Source: Gammaproteobacteria bacterium (GTDB taxonomy: Bacteria > Pseudomonadota > Gammaproteobacteria > Pseudomonadales > Pseudomonadaceae). Taken from it: a stretch of DNA of 11,245 bases. This document shows, in pieces, positions 1-8,278 of this stretch. The stretch is from positions 1 to 11,245 of the forward strand of contig JAAZCO010000108.1 in NCBI GenBank assembly GCA_012513235.1, given 5' to 3'. Position 1 is the first letter of the stretch. Every line of letters begins with the position of its first letter. The position numbers were made by a program, and so were the translations under genes. The notes under the pieces are model-generated. The model was not told the origin of the DNA, ran no database searches, and saw nothing but the letters and a program-made list of their open reading frames with translations.

Positions 1-27
1 GGCTTAGCGCTAACTGGCGCTGGCTGA

Positions 28-687
28 TTACTCATAGCATTCAATCCCATCGGTAAGGGTGATGTATTCACTGAATTTAAGATGTGAGACGAGCGCATCA
101 CGTAAACGGACACTCACCTCAGATAAATCGACAGACTGTTGTATCTCGTCACGCAACTGGGTCATTTTCAATCCAGCATAACCGCAAGGATTGATACGAT
201 GAAAAGGCTGCAAGTCCATATCCACATTTAAAGCTAAACCATGGAAAGAACAGCCACGGCGGATGCGCAGACCTAATGAAGCAATTTTATTGCCTGCCAC
301 ATACACCCCAGGCGCATCAGGCTTAGCCTCGGCAGCCACACCATACTGACTGAGCACATCAATCAAAGTGTTTTCAATACGGCTGACTAAATCACGCACA
401 CCTTGCCCAGCACGGCGTACATCAACCAAGATATAGGCCACCAGTTGACCAGGGCCGTGGTAAGTCACTTGACCGCCACGATCCACTTGTACCACGGGTA
501 TATCACCTGCAGCCAAGACATGCTCCGCCTTACCCGCTTGCCCTTGGGTAAAAACACTGGGGTGTTCAAGCAACCAAATCTCATCGGGACTATCCGCATC
601 ACGCGTCTGGGTAAAGTTTTGCATCGCATGCCAGGTGGGCTCATAGGGCACGCAACCGAGGTGACGAATCACAACAGGTCTGTGCAT
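28..687 (-). CDS. lipB: Lipoyl(octanoyl) transferase LipB
   Basis: LipB transfers the octanoyl group from octanoyl-acyl carrier protein to lipoyl domains of enzymes such as pyruvate dehydrogenase and the glycine cleavage H protein; LipA then adds sulfur. The 219-residue protein has the expected length. Visible signatures are the RGGQVTYHGPGQL motif (residues 70-82), the catalytic lysine K134 in AGNKIASLG and the catalytic cysteine C168 in INPCGY, close to K135 and C169 of E. coli LipB. The ATG overlaps the stop of the upstream DUF493 gene as TAATG, so translation is probably coupled. In Pseudomonas lipA follows lipB; here only 27 bases remain after the stop, so lipA presence cannot be seen. 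Family assignment is secure. Confidence 0.96.
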   Translation of the reverse strand: MHRPVVIRHLGCVPYEPTWHAMQNFTQTRDADSPDEIWLLEHPSVFTQGQAGKAEHVLAAGDIPVVQVDRGGQVTYHGPGQLVAYILVDVRRAGQGVRDLVSRIENTLIDVLSQYGVAAEAKPDAPGVYVAGNKIASLGLRIRRGCSFHGLALNVDMDLQPFHRINPCGYAGLKMTQLRDEIQQSVDLSEVSVRLRDALVSHLKFSEYITLTDGIECYE

Positions 688-968
688 TAGAGCACCATAC
701 GCACAATGCCTGTCTCACGTAAGTCGCGATTAATATCTTCAAGTTGCTCAATACACTGGGCGTGAATATGCACTTGTACTGATAAAAAACGGCCATTACT
801 GCTGTCGCGACGCTTGGTAGCTTGTGGGTCAACTTCAGGCGCATGACGCAAAACAACGTCCATCACCACTTCCATAAAGTTATCACAATTATCACCAATA
901 ATTTTAATGGCGTAATTCTCGCAGGGAAATTCAATTTTTGGCGGTTGTTGCTCAGTTACTTCAGTCAT
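687..968 (-). CDS. ybeD: DUF493 (YbeD-like) small conserved protein
   Basis: A 93-residue protein of the DUF493/YbeD family, which has an ACT-like alpha/beta fold and no firmly established biochemical role. The core runs from IEFPCENYAIKIIG (residues 12-25) through RFLSVQVHIHA (60-70) to the end, VRMVL. E. coli YbeD is about 87 residues, so the length fits. The position directly before lipB is the usual one in Pseudomonas and Enterobacteria, which suggests but does not prove a link to lipoate attachment. A clear ribosome binding site GGAG lies 5 bases before the ATG (974-977). The stop overlaps the lipB start. Upstream are hairpins at 1001-1019 and 978-990; the latter touches the ribosome binding site and could modulate translation (inference). 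Confidence 0.93.
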   Translation of the reverse strand: MTEVTEQQPPKIEFPCENYAIKIIGDNCDNFMEVVMDVVLRHAPEVDPQATKRRDSSNGRFLSVQVHIHAQCIEQLEDINRDLRETGIVRMVL

Positions 969-977
969 CTCAACTCC

Positions 978-1019
978 GAGCTTTTGGCTCTAATCAGTAA
1001 GCCACTTGGATAAAGTGGC
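978..1019 (-). other. Two small hairpins in the leader of the DUF493 gene
   Basis: Two inverted repeats lie just upstream of the ATG. The first has 7-bp perfect arms GCCACTT/AAGTGGC with a 5-base loop (1001-1019). The second has 4-bp arms GAGC/GCTC with a 5-base loop (978-990) and ends one base from the GGAG ribosome binding site. Neither is followed by a T-tract on the minus strand, so they do not look like terminators. They could be leader structure affecting translation, or chance; the short arms make the second one weak. Confidence 0.4.
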
Positions 1020-1038
1020 CTATGCGCCTATTCAGATA

Positions 1039-1079
1039 TTGCTAGGCAGCGCAGTGATGCATTTTAGCTGCTCTAGCAA
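1039..1079 (-). other. Stable hairpin downstream of dacA
   Basis: On the minus strand this hairpin begins 9 bases after the dacA stop codon. The arms are TTGCTAG-A-GCAGC and GCTGC-CTAGCAA: 12 base pairs with one bulged A, around a 16-base loop. No run of T follows on the minus strand (next bases TATCTGAATAG), so it is not a canonical intrinsic terminator. It may be an mRNA 3'-end stabiliser, a processing site or a weak terminator between dacA and the DUF493-lipB pair. The structure is seen directly; the function is inference. Confidence 0.5.
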
Positions 1080-1088
1080 CATTCTTTC

Positions 1089-2252
1089 TTAGTTAAATAG
1101 GCTGTAAAAAAACATACGTACAGTATCTAACAAGCGGCTAAAAAAGCCACCCTCTTCAACATCATGCAAAGCGACTAAATCCGCTGTATGCATCACTTCA
1201 TCAGCTAAACGCACTTCAACAACACCTAAGCGGTCACCTTTTTTAACAGGAGCAACAACGCTTTCATCCAAAATCATGGCTGCTGTCATTTTCTGTATTT
1301 GGCCGCGTGGCAAGGTTAGGGTTAAGTCTTTTGCTAGACCCACTTTAACTTGTGAGCTTTCACCTTTCCAAACTTTACTATCTGCCAGTTCAATGTCTTT
1401 TTGATAGAAGGTTTTGGTTTCAAAGAAGCGAAAGCCATAGGTCAGGAGTTTTTGTGTTTCCGCGGCACGACTGGCCTCACTGGTTGCACCAAATACAACC
1501 GAGATCAAGCGCATATCATCACGTACCGCCGAAGCGACTAAGCAATAACCAGCCTCATCCGTATGTCCAGTTTTCAGACCGTCTACAGTTTTGTCACGCC
1601 ACAGCAGTAAGTTGCGATTAGGTTGTTTAATACCATTCCACAAGAATTCTTTCTGCGCGTAGATAGAGTAATGTTCAGGATCTTCATAAATGATTGCGCG
1701 GGCTAACTTCGCCATATCATGAGCTGAAGAGTAATGATCTTCAGCGGGTAAGCCTGTGGCATTCAAGAAGTGACTGTTATCCAACTGTAAACGCGCAGCT
1801 GCGGTATTCATCATCCCCGAGAAGGCTTCTTCACTACCGGCAATATGCTCGGCTAAGGCCACGCTAGCATCGTTACCTGACTGAATAATAATACCGTGCA
1901 GCAGATCATCCACTGAGACCTGCTTACCCACATCAATAAACATCCGTGAACCGCCAGTGCGCCAAGCTTTTTCACTGATGGTGACTAAATCTTTTTCAGA
2001 AATCTGCCCACTTTGAATTTCTTTGGTGGCGATGTAGGCAGTCATCAGTTTGGTTAAGCTGGCTGGAGGTAGACGCTCATCAGCATTGTGCTCAACCAAA
2101 ACGTTACCGCTAGCAGCATCGAGCAATACATAAGATTTAGCTGCCAGTTCAGGCATCGCTGGAATCACAGCAGGCGCTGCACTTACAGAACTGACACTGC
2201 ACACCAGCACAGCACTCAGGCAAAGCTTTTTCAACAACGTATTAACTTTCAT
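1089..2252 (-). CDS. dacA: D-alanyl-D-alanine carboxypeptidase (PBP5/6 type, peptidase S11)
   Basis: A low-molecular-mass penicillin-binding protein that removes the terminal D-Ala from peptidoglycan pentapeptides in the periplasm; the Pseudomonas ortholog is usually called dacC/PBP5. The 387 residues start with a Sec signal peptide (about 1-26, cleavage near VSA-AP). The three active-site motifs are all present: S65-L-T-K68, S125-G-N127 and K227-T-G229 in VDGLKTGHTDEAGYC. The C-terminal PBP5 beta domain (about 285-365) is followed by an amphipathic helix (FFSRLLDTVRMFFYSLFN) that would anchor the enzyme to the inner membrane. A GAGAG ribosome binding site precedes the ATG. About 90 bp separate it from rlpA, enough for its own promoter, but I see no convincing -35/-10 pair there. 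Confidence 0.96.
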   Translation of the reverse strand: MKVNTLLKKLCLSAVLVCSVSSVSAAPAVIPAMPELAAKSYVLLDAASGNVLVEHNADERLPPASLTKLMTAYIATKEIQSGQISEKDLVTISEKAWRTGGSRMFIDVGKQVSVDDLLHGIIIQSGNDASVALAEHIAGSEEAFSGMMNTAAARLQLDNSHFLNATGLPAEDHYSSAHDMAKLARAIIYEDPEHYSIYAQKEFLWNGIKQPNRNLLLWRDKTVDGLKTGHTDEAGYCLVASAVRDDMRLISVVFGATSEASRAAETQKLLTYGFRFFETKTFYQKDIELADSKVWKGESSQVKVGLAKDLTLTLPRGQIQKMTAAMILDESVVAPVKKGDRLGVVEVRLADEVMHTADLVALHDVEEGGFFSRLLDTVRMFFYSLFN

Positions 2253-2343
2253 ACAACTCTCAATTTTTTAAAGATAAACAGTGACGTTTAGCTGTTTTAT
2301 ATGTCAGTTACACCGCGCAACTGAGCCTATACACAGGGCAAAA

Positions 2344-3357
2344 TCAATCAGCGGCAACCAAAGCAGGTTGACCTAGGTTAGCCAAGCGTACCCGCTCTTG
2401 TAAGTGTTCAACCTCGTTCTGACTGGGTACTGGCCCCATGCGTACGCGGTGCAGCACCTGCTCGTTGAGTACCACCGAATTGATAAAAACCGGTGCAGCC
2501 GTCAAGGTGCTGAGCTTGTCGCGCAGCAATTGTGCAGCGTCTGGATTGGCGAAGGCTCCGACTTGGAGATATAGGCCAGCGGCTGATGGTAAAACGTTTT
2601 TTTTTGCGTCAACTTGCGAAGGAATTAACGCCGCCGCATGCTGCTCAGCTGGCGGCGTATAGACTTCAGGCTCAGCCGATGCAGCTTTGCCGGGCAAGCT
2701 CAATGGTTTGGTCTTAACCGCAGCGTATGAGTTGCCGTCCATCGGTACTTTTTTACCCCTAGCGGCCCACCACTGATGCGGATCAATGCCTTCAACCTTA
2801 ACACGCGCCACACCTTTTTCTGCATAGCCCAGTTTTTTTGCTGCAGCAAAAGACAAGTCAATCACACGATCAGAATAAAATGGTCCACGGTCATTAACGC
2901 GCAACGTGACACTTAAACCATTTTCCAAGTTGGTGACTTTGACATAACTGGGCAGTGGTAGTGTTTTGTGCGCAGCAGTCATACCGTACAAGTCAAAGGT
3001 CTCGCCATTGGCCGTATCGCGACCATGGAACTTAGTGCCATACCATGAGGCCGTGCCAGTCACGTTATAATTACGCGCATCTTGTATCGGAAAATAACGG
3101 CTGCCCATCACAGTATAAGGCGCAGCTTTAAAGCTGCCATTATGCGGCATAGGTACAGCGTCAGGAATACGCGACACATCCACCGTCCACCAAGGTGCAC
3201 CATCATTACCCGGCTGTATAAAACCAACGGGGCCACTGATCGCGCCACCACGAACAACGGGCTGCGGCTGTGGTCCCTTAGAGCTGCCGGACGAGCAGCT
3301 AATTAACGCTACGCCTAAAGCAACTGCAGTGAGGACCTGCATACTGTGCTTAAACAT
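2344..3357 (-). CDS. rlpA: RlpA lipoprotein, septal ring lytic transglycosylase
   Basis: RlpA is an outer-membrane lipoprotein; in P. aeruginosa it cleaves glycan strands that lack stem peptides and helps daughter cells separate. The 337 residues begin with a lipoprotein signal peptide ending in lipobox LISC (lipidated C21). A double-psi beta-barrel domain spans about 98-190. It has the residues that correspond to the known essential set: E119 in TANGE, H130 in AAHKTLP and D156 in RVNDRGP. A linker rich in Pro, Ala and Lys (about 200-258) leads to a C-terminal SPOR domain (about 261-335, beginning GLYLQVGAFANP) that binds denuded septal glycan. Its ATG lies 2 bases after the mltB stop, and the ribosome binding site AAGGA lies within the last mltB codons. 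The linker contains a run of nine A's at codons 251-254. Confidence 0.95.
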   Translation of the reverse strand: MFKHSMQVLTAVALGVALISCSSGSSKGPQPQPVVRGGAISGPVGFIQPGNDGAPWWTVDVSRIPDAVPMPHNGSFKAAPYTVMGSRYFPIQDARNYNVTGTASWYGTKFHGRDTANGETFDLYGMTAAHKTLPLPSYVKVTNLENGLSVTLRVNDRGPFYSDRVIDLSFAAAKKLGYAEKGVARVKVEGIDPHQWWAARGKKVPMDGNSYAAVKTKPLSLPGKAASAEPEVYTPPAEQHAAALIPSQVDAKKNVLPSAAGLYLQVGAFANPDAAQLLRDKLSTLTAAPVFINSVVLNEQVLHRVRMGPVPSQNEVEHLQERVRLANLGQPALVAAD

Positions 3358-3359
3358 TG

Positions 3360-4367
3360 TTAGTCCTTACGTGTGGCTACTAATAATTCAGCCAACTCAT
3401 TGACTGCCATGGCATACATTACGCTACGATTATAGCGCGTTATGGCATGGAAATTTGCTAAACCAATCCAATACTCCGGACCCGCTTGCGCATCTAAACG
3501 AAATGCTGTCACATTAGTTTTCTTATCTAAACGAGCGCGTGGTTTCCATCCCAGTTTTTGTAATTGCTGAACAGTGATTTTAGGATCAAGACTGTCAGAT
3601 AAACCCTGATCGGCTTTCTGCGCTGACTTGATATCAGCACGCACTACAACTTTCTCACCCGGCTGCCAGCCATGCTTAATAAAGTAGTTGGCAACACTAC
3701 CGACTGCATCGGTTGGATTCTTCCAAATATCAATATGGCCATCATGATCAAAATCAACCGCATAAGCACGGAAACTGCCGGGCATAAACTGTGGCAATCC
3801 CATAGCGCCAGCATATGAACCTGTCAGGCTTAAAGGGTTCACTTGCTCTTCACGTGTCAGCAACAAATACTCTTTTAACTGCTGGCGGAAAAAAGGTGCG
3901 CGCGGCGGGTAATCAAAAGCTAAGGTCGATAAAGCATCGATGACACGGTGACTGCCGGTATTACCGCCGTAGATGGTTTCCACGCCAATAATAGCCACAA
4001 TAAACTCAGCTGGTACGCCGTACTCTTGTTCAGCTCGCGCTAAGGCTTCTTCGTTTTGCGCCCAAAACTCAACGCCTTTATCCACTCGCGCTTGAGTAAT
4101 AAAAATAGGACGGTATTCTTTCCACAACTTCACTCGCTCAGCAGGACGTGAAATTGCATCTAAAATAAACTGTTTACGCTGCGCTTCGGCAAATATTTTT
4201 TGTAACGGCTCTGGCAGAAAACCAAACTCAGTCGTCATCTCCTTAATAAAGGGAGCGGTTAAAGGGTGCTCTGCATAGCTATTGTCTTGAGCAGCCGCAT
4301 GCGTGACAGCCAGTGTTAATCCTAAGCAAGCCACTAAACCTTTTATTTTAAATACCACTGTGTGCAT
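3360..4367 (-). CDS. mltB: Lytic murein transglycosylase B (SltB1/MltB family)
   Basis: This enzyme cleaves the MurNAc-GlcNAc bond to form 1,6-anhydromuropeptides. The 335-residue protein is a glycoside hydrolase family 103 member. The catalytic glutamate is E130 in IIGVETIYGGNTG. GAMGLPQFMPGSF (188-199) is the family's second signature, and DFDHDGHIDIW (205-215) is the EF-hand-like calcium loop known from MltB. A Sec signal peptide ends near residue 26 (AAA-Q). No credible lipobox is seen, so the protein is probably periplasmic like P. aeruginosa SltB1 (PA4001, same neighbourhood) rather than a lipoprotein like E. coli MltB. A ribosome binding site AAGGG lies 6 bases before the ATG, and rodA ends 9 bases upstream. 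Confidence 0.95.
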   Translation of the reverse strand: MHTVVFKIKGLVACLGLTLAVTHAAAQDNSYAEHPLTAPFIKEMTTEFGFLPEPLQKIFAEAQRKQFILDAISRPAERVKLWKEYRPIFITQARVDKGVEFWAQNEEALARAEQEYGVPAEFIVAIIGVETIYGGNTGSHRVIDALSTLAFDYPPRAPFFRQQLKEYLLLTREEQVNPLSLTGSYAGAMGLPQFMPGSFRAYAVDFDHDGHIDIWKNPTDAVGSVANYFIKHGWQPGEKVVVRADIKSAQKADQGLSDSLDPKITVQQLQKLGWKPRARLDKKTNVTAFRLDAQAGPEYWIGLANFHAITRYNRSVMYAMAVNELAELLVATRKD

Positions 4368-4376
4368 GTATAACCC

Positions 4377-5522
4377 TTAAGAGTGAGCAATCCACTTACG
4401 ATGCGTATGGATCGCCATTAAAATACCAAAGCCTGATAAAAGCGTAACCAGTGAGGTGCCGCCATAACTTATAAATGGTAGCGGCACACCCACAATAGGT
4501 AGTAACCCGCTCACCATACCAACATTCACAAAGACATAGATAAAGAACGTTAAGGTAATCGAGCCTGCCAATAATTTACCGAACACTGTTTGCGCTTGCA
4601 GAGTAATCATCAACGCTCGCGCAATCAATAGTAAATACACCAGCAGCAACATACAGATGCCCACCAACCCAAACTCTTCACCTAAAACGGCAATAATAAA
4701 GTCGGTATGGCTCTCTGGCAGAAAATCCAAATGTGATTGCGTACCTAGCATCCAACCCTTACCAAATACACCACCCGAACCAATCGCAGCTTTAGATTGA
4801 ATGATATTCCAACCGCTGCCCAGTGGGTCACTTTCGGGGTTTAAAAAGGTCAATACGCGTTGCTTCTGGTAGGTACGCATCACAAACATCCACATACCCA
4901 AGGCAATAGGCACCACGGCCGCTACTGCACCCAAAATCCAGCGCCAGCGCAACCCTCCTAAAAACAACACAAAGACACCTGACACCAAGACCAACAACGC
5001 AGTTCCCAAGTCAGGCTGACGCGCAATCAATATAAAAGGTAGGACGATTAAAATCCCACTGATCAGAATACGTTTAAATGAAGGCGGTAAATTATGCCGT
5101 GATACGTACCACGCCAAGGTCATAGGTACAAAAATCTTCATCAACTCAGCAGGCTGAAAGCGCACAACACCTGGAATACTAATCCAGCGCGTAGCACCCA
5201 TAGCATTATGCCCAATGACTTCCACAATGATCAGCAAGACAATGCCGATCACATAAAACAGCGCTGACCAGTTCGCCATAAATCGCGGATCAAACTGCGC
5301 TACCACAGCCATAATAAATAAGCCCAGGCCAAAGGATGATGCCTGTTTAATCAGTAAGCCTTGATCTTTACCACCGGCAGAATACAAGATAAATAAACCA
5401 ATCGCACCCAGCACCAGCAATAAAAAAAGCAACCAACCATCAATATGTACGCGCTGCAAAATAGACGCGCGGCGACGCAACACATCACCATCAGACAGTT
5501 CCCGATCAAAACCACGGCTCAT
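4377..5522 (-). CDS. rodA: Rod shape-determining protein RodA (SEDS peptidoglycan glycosyltransferase)
   Basis: RodA polymerises lipid II into glycan strands for side-wall growth, working in the inner membrane with PBP2. The 381 residues contain about ten hydrophobic segments, the first at about 29-49. SEDS hallmarks are RFQPAELMKI (121-130), ARQPDLGTA (167-175), and LPESHTDFIIAVLGEEFGL (268-286), in which D274 corresponds to the essential aspartate of the family. The C-terminal LPFISYGGTS signature is also present. The start ATG overlaps the mrdA stop as ATGA, a classic coupling of partners made in equal amounts. The N terminus carries a charged cytoplasmic extension of about 28 residues. 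Confidence 0.97.
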   Translation of the reverse strand: MSRGFDRELSDGDVLRRRASILQRVHIDGWLLFLLLVLGAIGLFILYSAGGKDQGLLIKQASSFGLGLFIMAVVAQFDPRFMANWSALFYVIGIVLLIIVEVIGHNAMGATRWISIPGVVRFQPAELMKIFVPMTLAWYVSRHNLPPSFKRILISGILIVLPFILIARQPDLGTALLVLVSGVFVLFLGGLRWRWILGAVAAVVPIALGMWMFVMRTYQKQRVLTFLNPESDPLGSGWNIIQSKAAIGSGGVFGKGWMLGTQSHLDFLPESHTDFIIAVLGEEFGLVGICMLLLVYLLLIARALMITLQAQTVFGKLLAGSITLTFFIYVFVNVGMVSGLLPIVGVPLPFISYGGTSLVTLLSGFGILMAIHTHRKWIAHS

Positions 5523-7417
5523 CGTTTACCCCCTGCGCGCAACTGACTGTCAGCCGTCACATACTCGCTTTTCAGTTCGCCCTCCTCATTAAGCAGCCAA
5601 GCATCTAAAACTTGCTTAGCCACCGGCGCGGCAACACCTGAACCTGACTCACCATTTTCCACCATCACCGCTACAGTAATCGCAGGTTTCTCGGCAGGTG
5701 CATACGCTATAAACAAGGCGTGATCTCGGTGACGTTCTTGCACCTTATCGCGGTTATAACGCTCACCCTGCTTAATCGCCACTACCTGTGCAGTACCACT
5801 CTTACCAGCAATACGGTACAAGGCGGAGTCACCCACTTTACGTGCCGTACCGCGTGTTCCATGTAGCACATCTTCCATACCTTGTTGTACCGCACGCCAA
5901 ATGTTTTTATCACGCAAGACAATATCATCCGGCATTTGCGCATCCACTATTGGCTGCACTCCACCAACACTGCGGGCTAAATGTGGACTCATCCAGCGGC
6001 CTTTTGAGGCCATTAAGGATGTGGATTGTGCCAACTGCAATGGAGTGGCCTGCATATAGCCCTGACCGATCCCCAAAATCAAGGTTTCACCGGGGTACCA
6101 AGGTTGGCGATAACGACTGCGTTTCCAATCTCGCGACGGCATCAAACCTGCGGTTTCTTCAAACATATCTAGCGCCACACGCTGACCAAAACCAAAACGG
6201 GTCATATACTCATGAATACGATCCACTCCAAGCTTGTGAGCTAGATCATAAAAGTAGGTGTCATTGGAGCGCGCCAGCGCTAAATCAAGTGCAACCCAGC
6301 CATCACCATAGCGATTCCAGTTTCGATAGCGGTGCTGATGATTAGGTAATTTATAAAAACCTGGGTCAAACACTCGTGAGGCTGGCGTAATCACTTCAGC
6401 ATCTAAGCCCGCGACAGCCATCATAGGTTTAATGGTCGAGCCAGGCGGATATAAACCGCGTAACACACGGTTAAATAACGGCTGATCCGGTGAGTCTCGC
6501 AATAAACCGTAAGCCTTAAAGCTAATACCAGTGACAAACGGGTTGGGGTCAAAACTGGGCTGACTGACCATCGCCAATACTTCACCCGTATTGGGATCCA
6601 GAGCAACAATAGCACCGCGGCGCCCATCTAAAGCCAGTTCAGCGGCTTCTTGTAAACGGCTATCTAGCGTTAAATAAATGTCCTGCCCAGAAACTGGCTC
6701 AACACGATTGAGTACGCGCAGTACACGACCGCGCGCATTCGTTTCCACTTCTTCATAACCGACTTGTCCGTGCAACTGCTCTTCATAAAAGCGCTCAATA
6801 CCCGTTTTACCCACATGGTGAGTGCCACTGTAGTTCACTGGATCAAGTCGCTTAAGCTCATTTTCGTTAATACGTCCGACATAGCCAACCGAGTGCGCAA
6901 AATGCTCTTTTTGTGGGTAATAACGTACTAGACTTGCCGCCACTTCAACACCGGGCAAACGGAACTGATTCACAGCAATACGTGCAATCTGCTCTTCACT
7001 GAGCTCAAACATCACGGGTACAGGTTCAAACGGGCGACGGCCTTGGCGAATTCGCTTCTCAAATAATTCGCGACTCTCAGGCTCAAGCTCGAGAATCTCA
7101 ATAATAGAGTTCAGTACTTGTTCCCAATCCCCTGCCCGCTCACGGGTCAGAGTCAAACTAAAGCTGGCTCTGTTATCAGCAAGCACTAAGCCATTACGGT
7201 CATAAATCATCCCACGCGTAGGCGGCAAAGACTGCACATGGATTCGATTATTTTCAGCAAGAGTTGAGTGATGCTCAAACTGCACAACTTGCAAATAGTA
7301 CATGCGCGCCATCAGCAATAGAGTTAAAAAAACCAGCGCAAGACCCGCGAACAACATCCGCGAACGGATCAGTCGAGTATCGCGCTCATGATCTTTTAAC
7401 CGAATAGGAGGTGGCAT
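5519..7417 (-). CDS. mrdA: Penicillin-binding protein 2, peptidoglycan DD-transpeptidase
   Basis: PBP2 (pbpA/mrdA) cross-links peptidoglycan during elongation and pairs with RodA, the next gene. The 632 residues match the usual length of about 630. A single transmembrane anchor lies at about 20-42. The non-catalytic pedestal (about 60-230) includes PPTRGMIYDRNG (65-76), typical of class B PBPs. The transpeptidase domain carries S327-T-I-K330, S384-N-D386 and K539-S-G-T542. The ATG lies 9 bases after the rlmH stop; the region before it (GAGCGGG) gives only a weak ribosome binding site, so coupling to rlmH translation is likely. Long open frames exist on the opposite strand but have no recognisable product. 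Confidence 0.97.
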   Translation of the reverse strand: MPPPIRLKDHERDTRLIRSRMLFAGLALVFLTLLLMARMYYLQVVQFEHHSTLAENNRIHVQSLPPTRGMIYDRNGLVLADNRASFSLTLTRERAGDWEQVLNSIIEILELEPESRELFEKRIRQGRRPFEPVPVMFELSEEQIARIAVNQFRLPGVEVAASLVRYYPQKEHFAHSVGYVGRINENELKRLDPVNYSGTHHVGKTGIERFYEEQLHGQVGYEEVETNARGRVLRVLNRVEPVSGQDIYLTLDSRLQEAAELALDGRRGAIVALDPNTGEVLAMVSQPSFDPNPFVTGISFKAYGLLRDSPDQPLFNRVLRGLYPPGSTIKPMMAVAGLDAEVITPASRVFDPGFYKLPNHQHRYRNWNRYGDGWVALDLALARSNDTYFYDLAHKLGVDRIHEYMTRFGFGQRVALDMFEETAGLMPSRDWKRSRYRQPWYPGETLILGIGQGYMQATPLQLAQSTSLMASKGRWMSPHLARSVGGVQPIVDAQMPDDIVLRDKNIWRAVQQGMEDVLHGTRGTARKVGDSALYRIAGKSGTAQVVAIKQGERYNRDKVQERHRDHALFIAYAPAEKPAITVAVMVENGESGSGVAAPVAKQVLDAWLLNEEGELKSEYVTADSQLRAGGKR

Positions 7418-7426
7418 ACCCGCTCG

Positions 7427-7894
7427 CTACTTATGATAGGGGTGACCGTTCAGCACAGTCCATGCACGGTAAACCTGCTCACCTAAAAGAATTCGCACTA
7501 AAGGATGTGGCAAGGTTAATGGTGATAACGACCATTGCTGCTCACTGCGCTCACACACTTGCGGCGCCAAGCCTTCAGGGCCGCCGACCATTAGATTCAC
7601 ATTGCGTGCCTCTAAGCGCCAGCGCTCAAGCTCTTGCGCCAGTTGCTCGGTGCTCCAAGGCTTACCATGCACTTCTAGCGTGACAATACGCTCGCCAGGC
7701 TGCACTTTCGCCAGCATAGCATCACCTTCTTGTTTAATCAGGCGTTGCACATCCGCGTTTTTACCACGAGTATTTAAAGGTATTTCTACCAACTCAAGCG
7801 GTAGCTCGCTCGGTAGACGCTTAGCATATTCATGCCAACCGTCTTCCACCCAGCGTGGCATTTTGGTGCCAACAGCAATTAAGCGAATACGCAC
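7427..7894 (-). CDS. rlmH: 23S rRNA (pseudouridine1915-N3)-methyltransferase RlmH
   Basis: RlmH, a SPOUT-fold dimer, methylates the pseudouridine at position 1915 in helix 69 of 23S rRNA on assembled 70S ribosomes. The 155 residues equal the family length. The N terminus MRIRLIAVGTKMPRWV is canonical. The S-adenosylmethionine-binding knot region shows GGPEGL (104-109) and SLSPLTLPHPLVRILLGEQ (122-140), and the protein ends in the signature HPYHK. The start codon is GTG at 7894, directly after the rsfS stop (TAA-GTG, no spacer). The start is fixed by the conserved N terminus, so translation probably re-initiates from rsfS. Confidence 0.96.
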   Translation of the reverse strand: MRIRLIAVGTKMPRWVEDGWHEYAKRLPSELPLELVEIPLNTRGKNADVQRLIKQEGDAMLAKVQPGERIVTLEVHGKPWSTEQLAQELERWRLEARNVNLMVGGPEGLAPQVCERSEQQWSLSPLTLPHPLVRILLGEQVYRAWTVLNGHPYHK

Positions 7895-8257
7895 TTACTC
7901 AGCGCCTTGCTCATCAAACTGTGCGCGCACTTGTTCAGTACCCATCCATAGACGCTCAAGGTCATAGTGTTCACGGGTTTCAACTTGCATGACGTGTACA
8001 ACCACATCATTTAAGTCAATCAAAGCCCACTCGCCACCGTCTAAACCTTCTTGACCAACAGGTCTAACACCGTTCTCTTTAGCTTTTTCAATCACGTTTT
8101 CAGCCAACGCCTTAACCTGACGCGCCGATCCGCCTGAAGCGATAATCATAAAGTCTGTGATGCTAGTTTTGCCGCGCACATCAATAGTTACGATATCTTT
8201 AGCTTTAACATCTTCTAAAGCATCAATCACTACTTTAACTAATTGTTCATTTTGCAT
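7895..8257 (-). CDS. rsfS: Ribosome silencing factor RsfS (DUF143/Iojap family)
   Basis: RsfS binds ribosomal protein L14 (uL14) and blocks joining of the subunits, which lowers translation in stationary phase or starvation. The protein shows the Iojap-family core: DVRGKTSITDFMIIASGGSA, then GLDGGEWALIDLNDVVVHVM and YDLERLW. Two in-frame ATGs are possible, at 8266 (123 residues) and 8257 (120 residues). I prefer 8257 because family members begin close to the EQLVKVVIDALED helix and because GAGG (8272-8269) is only 2 bases from the first ATG but 11 from the second. The choice is not certain. The gene sits between nadD and rlmH, its usual place. Confidence 0.95.
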   Translation of the reverse strand: MQNEQLVKVVIDALEDVKAKDIVTIDVRGKTSITDFMIIASGGSARQVKALAENVIEKAKENGVRPVGQEGLDGGEWALIDLNDVVVHVMQVETREHYDLERLWMGTEQVRAQFDEQGAE

Positions 8258-8278
8258 TGGGTACATAACCTCAAAAGC

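Noticed and set aside
1..27. Small inverted repeat AGCGC/GCGCT after the lipB stop
   Set aside because: The stem is only 5 bp with no T-tract, and the window ends here, so neither a terminator nor a lipA leader can be claimed.
2253..2343. Possible dacA promoter with TATAAA-like -10
   Set aside because: No -35 hexamer with acceptable match lies at 16-18 bases; the nearest TTG-containing hexamer (TTGCGC) is only 13-15 bases away.
4326..4367. Possible lipobox LVAC at residues 11-14 of MltB
   Set aside because: The cysteine comes too early for a lipoprotein signal peptide. The hydrophobic stretch continues past it to a normal signal peptidase I site (AAA-Q), and the Pseudomonas ortholog at this locus is the soluble SltB1.
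5788..6345. 185-codon open frame on the plus strand
   Set aside because: It lies fully antisense to the mrdA transpeptidase domain, and its translation is low-complexity in character (rich in His, Ser, Tyr) with no recognisable domain; it is a shadow of the real gene.
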